Below, one piece after another: positions 59,684-64,000 of a DNA stretch of 64,000 nucleotides. Origin of the DNA: Magnetospirillum gryphiswaldense MSR-1 v2 (GTDB taxonomy: Bacteria > Pseudomonadota > Alphaproteobacteria > Rhodospirillales > Magnetospirillaceae); contig NC_023065.1 of assembly GCF_000513295.1 (NCBI RefSeq), positions 3,394,501 to 3,458,500 on the forward strand. Reading direction: 5' to 3'. The notes beneath the pieces are model-generated. The model had not been told where the DNA came from. It did not search any database and saw only the letters and a program-made list of their open reading frames with translations. The position numbers and the translations under genes are program-made. How positions within the stretch are numbered: position 1 is the first letter of the stretch; the number at the start of each line of letters is the position of its first letter.

Positions 59684-61453
59684 ATGTGCGGTCTTGCCGC
59701 CATTTTCGCCCATCACGCCGATGCCAAGCCGGTCGATGCCGCCGAATTGCAGCGCATTCGCGACCACATGACCGCACGCGGCCCCGATGGCGCCGGACAA
59801 TGGCTGGCGCCGTCGGGGCGGGTCGGGCTGGCCCATCGTCGTCTGTCCATTCTGGATTTGTCCGAGGCCGGCGCTCAGCCCATGACCAGTGCCGATGGCC
59901 GTCTGACCATCGTCTTCAACGGTGAAATCTATAATTTCCAGGCATTGCGCCATCAGTTGGAGCTGGCGGGGGCGGTGTTCCGCTCTCACGGCGACACCGA
60001 GGTGGTGCTGGAGCTTTATGCCCGCCATGGGGTCGAGGGATTGTCGCGGCTGCGCGGCATGTTCGCCATCGCCCTGTGGGATCACGCCCGCCACGGATTG
60101 CTGTTGGCCCGCGACGGCTATGGCATCAAGCCGCTTTATTACGCCGACCAGGGCGGCTGCGTCCGCGCCGCCTCGCAGGTCAAGGCATTGCTGGCCGGTG
60201 GCGCCATCGATACCACCGCCGATCCCGCCGGCCATGTGGGCTTTCTGCTGTGGGGCCATGTCCCTGAACCGCATACCCTGTACCGCCATATCCGCGCGGT
60301 CGCTCCCGGCGGCTGGATGTGGTGGGGGGAAGACGGCAACCACACCCAGGGCCGGTTCTTCGACGTGGCCCGGACCATCGCTTCCGCCCCCGCCGATGCC
60401 GGCATCGATCTGGGGGCCGCCTTGGCCGATTCGGTGCGCCATCATCTGATCGCCGACGTGCCGGTGGGAGTGTTTCTGTCGGCGGGGCTGGATTCCACCA
60501 CCATTGCTGCCCTGGCGGCCCAGGCCATGCCGTCGGAACGGCTGAAGACCATCACCCTGGCTTTCGACGAACTGGCCGGGACCGATGGCGACGAAGCGCC
60601 GCTGGCCGAACAGGTCGCCGCCCATTACGGAGCCGACCACGCCACCTGCCGCATTCCCGCCGGTGATTTCGCCGCCGCGCGCGGGCAAATCCTGGCCGAC
60701 ATGGACCAGCCGTCCATTGATGGCGTCAATGTCTGGTTCGTCGCCCGCGCCGCCCACCAGCGCGGGCTGAAGGTGGCCCTGTCGGGCTTGGGCGGTGATG
60801 AAATCTTCGCCGGCTACGATTCCTTCCGCCAATTACCGCGTCTGGTCGAGCGATTGCGGGTCTTCGGTTGGGCGCCGGTCCTGGGACGAGGCTTCCGCGC
60901 GGTCAGTGCGCCGTGGCTGTCCCGTTTCACCTCGCCCAAATGGGCGGGATTGCTGGAATACGGTACCAATCTCTCCGACGCCTATCTGTTGCGGCGCGGT
61001 CTGTTCATGCCATGGGAACTGCCCCGGGTGATGGACCCCGAGATGGCGCGGACCGGCTGGCGCGATTTGCAGCCGCGTCTGGCCTTGGCCGAGACCATCC
61101 AGGGTATTCATGATCCGCGTCTGGCGATCAGCGCCTTGGAAAGCGCGTTCTATATGCGCAATCAGCTTCTGCGTGACGCCGATTGGGCGGGCATGGCCCA
61201 TTCGTTGGAAATCCGGGTGCCGCTGGTCGATACCGTGTTGCTGTCGCAGGTGGTAGGGCTGGTCAAAGCCGGCAAGCCAGCGTCAAAACTGGATATGGCC
61301 ACCTGTGCCCGCCCGGCCTTACCCGACGCGGTACTAGCCCGGCGTAAGACTGGCTTTTTCGTCCCCATCGCCCAATGGATGGGCCAGCCGCATTTGCGCG
61401 GCTGGGCCAGGCGGATACAGCATGATGTCAGCGGAAAATGGACACCAGAATGA
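59684..61453 (+). CDS. asnB: Asparagine-synthase-type glutamine amidotransferase (2)
   Basis: A 589-residue paralogue of the 47.7 kb protein. MCGLAAIF places the glutaminase Cys at 2; GDTEVVLELYARHG, GMFAIALWD and the synthetase loop VFLSAGLDSTTIAAL complete the family. A SGLGGDEIFAGYDSF block is present. A longer frame starts upstream but only the ATG at 59684 gives Cys2. Its operon partner is a membrane SGNH protein (ATGA overlap), so it also appears to modify a surface glycan. Confidence 0.92.
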   Translation: MCGLAAIFAHHADAKPVDAAELQRIRDHMTARGPDGAGQWLAPSGRVGLAHRRLSILDLSEAGAQPMTSADGRLTIVFNGEIYNFQALRHQLELAGAVFRSHGDTEVVLELYARHGVEGLSRLRGMFAIALWDHARHGLLLARDGYGIKPLYYADQGGCVRAASQVKALLAGGAIDTTADPAGHVGFLLWGHVPEPHTLYRHIRAVAPGGWMWWGEDGNHTQGRFFDVARTIASAPADAGIDLGAALADSVRHHLIADVPVGVFLSAGLDSTTIAALAAQAMPSERLKTITLAFDELAGTDGDEAPLAEQVAAHYGADHATCRIPAGDFAAARGQILADMDQPSIDGVNVWFVARAAHQRGLKVALSGLGGDEIFAGYDSFRQLPRLVERLRVFGWAPVLGRGFRAVSAPWLSRFTSPKWAGLLEYGTNLSDAYLLRRGLFMPWELPRVMDPEMARTGWRDLQPRLALAETIQGIHDPRLAISALESAFYMRNQLLRDADWAGMAHSLEIRVPLVDTVLLSQVVGLVKAGKPASKLDMATCARPALPDAVLARRKTGFFVPIAQWMGQPHLRGWARRIQHDVSGKWTPE

Positions 61454-62862
61454 CAACACGTTTGATTCGCTTTTCGGCCATTACTTTGGCATCCGCCGCT
61501 TTGGCCGCCGCCGCCGCAGTGCTGATCATATGGAAGGGATTGCCGCCTTCTCCCAGTGCCATCGTGGTCACGGTGGTCGTGCCGGTGACGATGGCGGTGG
61601 CAGGATTTGTCGCCCTGCGGGCGGGCAGGGACTGGCAGCTGGCTTATGCCTTGTCCATGATTGCCACGGCTGTTGCCGTGGTGGCAGCGGAGGCGTTCCT
61701 CGATTTCATGTTCCTGCCACGGCAGCAAGCCGAACTACGCGAGCTGGTGAACCAACGCTCCACTCTTCTCGCTCAACAGGGAATGGCATATCGAAGTCAG
61801 GGTGAGGAGTGGCCCTATACCGCAGGCTGTTCCTTTGCCCATCCGCGATGTAATTACGTGGAGCCGGGTCCATCCGACCATCCAGCGCTGCTTCCGGTCC
61901 GGTCTGGCCGTGTCGTTCCACTGGGGGGGATTTCGGGTGTCCGCACGGTCTTTTGCAATGAAGGATCGGGCCTGATCGTTTACGACGCTGACGAGCATGG
62001 TTTCAACAATCCGCAGGGTTTGTGGTCGCAAGCCCCGTTGGATGTGTTGTTGGTGGGTGATTCGTACACCCACGGCGCTTGTGTCGAACGCGAAGACACT
62101 TTTGCCGCCACCATCCGGCAAGTTTATCCAAAAACGATCAGCATCGGTATTGGAGGTAACGGCCCGATCCTGGAATTGGCAGGATTGCGCGAATACGGGC
62201 CGACGCTCCGGCCCAAGGTGGTGGTCTGGGTTTTCACCATCGACAACGATTTCAGCGATTTCGAGCGGGAAAGCCAGAATTCGGTCCTGCGTGCTTATCT
62301 CGATGGAGAATTCAGCCAGAAATTGCTGTCTCGCCAAGCAGAGATCGACGATGGTCTGAAGAGCTATTTCCGTAAGGTTATGGTAGAGCGCCTGATTTCT
62401 CAAGCTCAACCTGTATCTCCGGCCAAGGCAGTACATATAGATACTCAAATAGGCAGCATACGAGACTTCTTTTCACTGGCATCTCTGCGGAGATTACTCG
62501 GTGTATACTTTTCATGGCCGGTACGCGACTATCAAGGCGTTGGCGACGTCTTATCCAAGGCCAAGGTGCTGACTGAATCTTGGGGCGGGCGAATGATCGT
62601 GGTTTTCCAGCCCTCGTCCTACTCCTTTATCGGCTTCAATCGCTTCGATGGCATCAGCGACATGTTGCAAAAGGACTTTGCCCGGACGGTGGCCCAACTC
62701 GACCTGCCCTATGTGGATGGTTTAGCCATCCTGCGCTCGGCCGAAGCCCGTCAACCGGTGTTTTGGGGCTTGGGTTCACACACTACGCCTTGGGGTTACC
62801 AGGCCTTGGGAGCGGCTATCCGCGATAAGGTCGGCCAGATCGTCGCGGGCCAGGATGGCTAG
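61450..62862 (+). CDS. Membrane SGNH-type hydrolase-like protein
   Basis: A 470-residue protein from ATG 61450 (MTTRLIRFSAITLA), overlapping the amidotransferase stop; an ATG at 61438 is also possible. Three or so N-terminal membrane segments (about 8-100) are followed by a periplasmic SGNH domain: VLLVGDSYTHGACV (Ser), GIGGNGPILELAGL (Gly/Asn) and a C-terminal GLGSHTTPWGYQALGAAIRD with the catalytic His. The second catalytic acid is not obvious. Likely an acyl-modifying enzyme for the glycan. It is convergent with the isomerase gene, overlapping by 4 bp. Confidence 0.78.
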   Translation: MTTRLIRFSAITLASAALAAAAAVLIIWKGLPPSPSAIVVTVVVPVTMAVAGFVALRAGRDWQLAYALSMIATAVAVVAAEAFLDFMFLPRQQAELRELVNQRSTLLAQQGMAYRSQGEEWPYTAGCSFAHPRCNYVEPGPSDHPALLPVRSGRVVPLGGISGVRTVFCNEGSGLIVYDADEHGFNNPQGLWSQAPLDVLLVGDSYTHGACVEREDTFAATIRQVYPKTISIGIGGNGPILELAGLREYGPTLRPKVVVWVFTIDNDFSDFERESQNSVLRAYLDGEFSQKLLSRQAEIDDGLKSYFRKVMVERLISQAQPVSPAKAVHIDTQIGSIRDFFSLASLRRLLGVYFSWPVRDYQGVGDVLSKAKVLTESWGGRMIVVFQPSSYSFIGFNRFDGISDMLQKDFARTVAQLDLPYVDGLAILRSAEARQPVFWGLGSHTTPWGYQALGAAIRDKVGQIVAGQDG

Positions 62863-63479
62863 AACTTGCGGGCCGCCACCAGTGCCGGGTCCATGCGGGC
62901 CTGGCGCAGATATTGGGCCAACACATGCATCAGGCTTTGGTGCACGTCCTCGATGACACCGTAATTGTCGCCCCGCACATGCAGGTTGATGTCGGCCAGG
63001 GCAGCGGACCGCCCGCCGGCGAAGCCGGTGATGGCGATGCTGGCGATGCCGTTTTCCTTGGCGTGCGCGATGGCGTGTACCACGTTTTCCGAATCGCCCG
63101 ACGACGAAATGGTGATCAGCAAGTCGCCGGGGCGACCAGCCAGAGCCAGTTGGTGGGCGAACACCTCGGCGTAGTTCACGTCGTTGGCGATGGCGGTCAT
63201 GATCTCGACATTGCAGGACAGGCTGTGGATACGCGGACGCAGGCCGGTGTCGGCGGATACGCCGCGGGCATGGTCGCACACCAGATGGTTGGCGATGGCC
63301 GCCGATCCGCCGTTGCCGCAGGAATAGACGACGCCATCGGCAGCCACCGTGCGGGTGATCAAGGCGCCGGCGGCGGCCAATGCCGCTTCATCGACCGAGG
63401 CCATGGCCTCGGCGATCTGCTGGCGGTAGTCACGGTAGAAAGCGGCGATGTCGTCGTATTTGTGAAACGGAAAAGTCAT
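62859..63479 (-). CDS. gmhA: GmhA-like sedoheptulose-7-phosphate isomerase (SIS domain)
   Basis: A 206-residue SIS-domain protein from ATG 63479 (MTFPFHKYDDIAAFYRDYR). YSCGNGGSAAIANHLVCDHARG is the phosphosugar-binding SIS signature, with LLITISSSGDSENVVHA and a C-terminal EDVHQSLMHVLAQYL. It resembles phosphoheptose isomerases, which start ADP-heptose synthesis for the LPS core; that fits the GT9 heptosyltransferase-like gene at 43 kb. A close homologue acting on another sugar phosphate cannot be excluded. Confidence 0.85.
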   Translation of the reverse strand: MTFPFHKYDDIAAFYRDYRQQIAEAMASVDEAALAAAGALITRTVAADGVVYSCGNGGSAAIANHLVCDHARGVSADTGLRPRIHSLSCNVEIMTAIANDVNYAEVFAHQLALAGRPGDLLITISSSGDSENVVHAIAHAKENGIASIAITGFAGGRSAALADINLHVRGDNYGVIEDVHQSLMHVLAQYLRQARMDPALVAARKF

Positions 63480-63578
63480 CGGCCCAGCCCATGCAATCGG
63501 ATGCGGCAGCAATAGCCGAAGCGGGTCCGGGATACAACATCCGTGCGTCGCTGTCGGTGCTTGTGCTATGGAAAGGCC

Positions 63579-64000
63579 ATGTCCGACCTTCGCTCCCTGA
63601 TCGCTCCCGTCTGGTTGGCCGCATGGCGCGGCGTGTGCGCCGTGGTTCCGCCCAGGGGCTATCGCACGCTTTTGTTTCATGACGTGCCGTCGCCGCAGCG
63701 TCCGGTCTTCGCCGCGCTGGTGCGGCGCCTGCTTGCCGATGGCCGGCTGATCACCCCGGCCCAGGCCGCCGCCTCGCCTCGACCCGGTGGCATCCTTCTC
63801 AGCTTCGATGACGGCTTTCAGTCCAATCTGGAGGTGGCCGAGACCATCCTTGCCCCTTTGGGTATCCAGGCGCTGTTCTTCATCTGCCCCGGTCTGACCC
63901 AATTGTCGGGCGCGGCCCAAAGCGCCGCCATCGCCGCCAATGTCTTCGACGGCAAGCGGGCGGCGGGGGATTTGCGCATCCTGGACTGGGATGGGGTCGA
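63579..64000 (+). CDS. Polysaccharide deacetylase family protein (3' end cut by window)
   Basis: The first 140 codons from ATG 63579 (MSDLRSLIAPVWLAAWRGVCAVV). GYRTLLFHDVP and GGILLSFDDGFQSN (Asp77-Asp78) are the NodB metal-site motifs, followed by LFFICPG. The frame is open at the right edge. It is divergent from gmhA; the 99 bp between them should hold both promoters. Confidence 0.85.
   Translation, partial: MSDLRSLIAPVWLAAWRGVCAVVPPRGYRTLLFHDVPSPQRPVFAALVRRLLADGRLITPAQAAASPRPGGILLSFDDGFQSNLEVAETILAPLGIQALFFICPGLTQLSGAAQSAAIAANVFDGKRAAGDLRILDWDGV

Overview
The window looks like the chromosome of a GC-rich alphaproteobacterium, most likely a Magnetospirillum-type member of the Rhodospirillales. 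The evidence is the mnmE-mnmG-rsmG-parA-parB order with parS sites (origin-proximal chromosome), alphaproteobacterial small families (DUF6489, DUF971), a pseudaminic-acid branch, and a LemA-family gene that closely resembles the magnetosome protein MamQ.

Layout. (1) 1-12.2 kb, core chromosome: a DUF255 thioredoxin-domain protein (cut by the left edge), DUF6489, a 2Fe-2S ferredoxin, mnmE, mnmG, rsmG, parA, parB, small proteins, a GT2 glycosyltransferase and a CHASE-type histidine kinase. Three TTTCACGTGAAA palindromes (parS) lie upstream of parAB, and two of them are also the first codons of mnmG and rsmG. (2) 12.2-29.4 kb, an integrated genomic island of about 17.1 kb. It is bounded by a 46-bp direct repeat that is the 3' part of tRNA-Gly(GCC), with the integrase next to the intact tRNA. 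Cargo: brnT/brnA toxin-antitoxin, a bacteriohemerythrin gene split by an IS1595-type element, a large helicase-primase-like protein, a D12-class adenine methylase, a SpoVG-like gene split by an IS66 element, a broken type I restriction R-subunit gene, a small tyrosine recombinase, a MamQ-like gene and several unknown small genes. Three families of short palindromes or hairpins are scattered through the island. No phage structural genes are seen. (3) 29.4-40.9 kb, core genes again: cnoX, a LON-domain protein, a Trm112-like protein, DUF971, pseG/pseC, a WbuC-type cupin, an AbrB-type transporter, nadK, moaA, an O-antigen-ligase-like protein, rsmB and htpX. (4) 40.9-64 kb, a surface-polysaccharide locus: SGNH hydrolases, GT9/GT4/GT2 glycosyltransferases, a UDP-sugar dehydrogenase, two asparagine-synthase-type amidotransferases, a divergent sugar-modification operon (GT2, cupin, C-methyltransferase, epimerase, Gfo/Idh oxidoreductase), two polysaccharide deacetylases and a GmhA-type isomerase, with purH embedded in it.

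How it fits together. The island's replication-like protein, methylase, two recombinases and paired TGTGCA motifs near both ends describe an integrative element that has decayed. Both IS insertions have exact 8-bp target duplications, and removing each IS in silico restores an open reading frame. The MamQ-like gene and the bacteriohemerythrin gene are AT-rich and suggest that the element carried, or picked up, magnetosome-associated cargo outside the main magnetosome island. The polysaccharide locus probably makes an amidated, uronic-acid-containing, acylated surface glycan. Boundaries, frames and motifs were read directly from the sequence; family names rest on recalled motifs, not on database searches.
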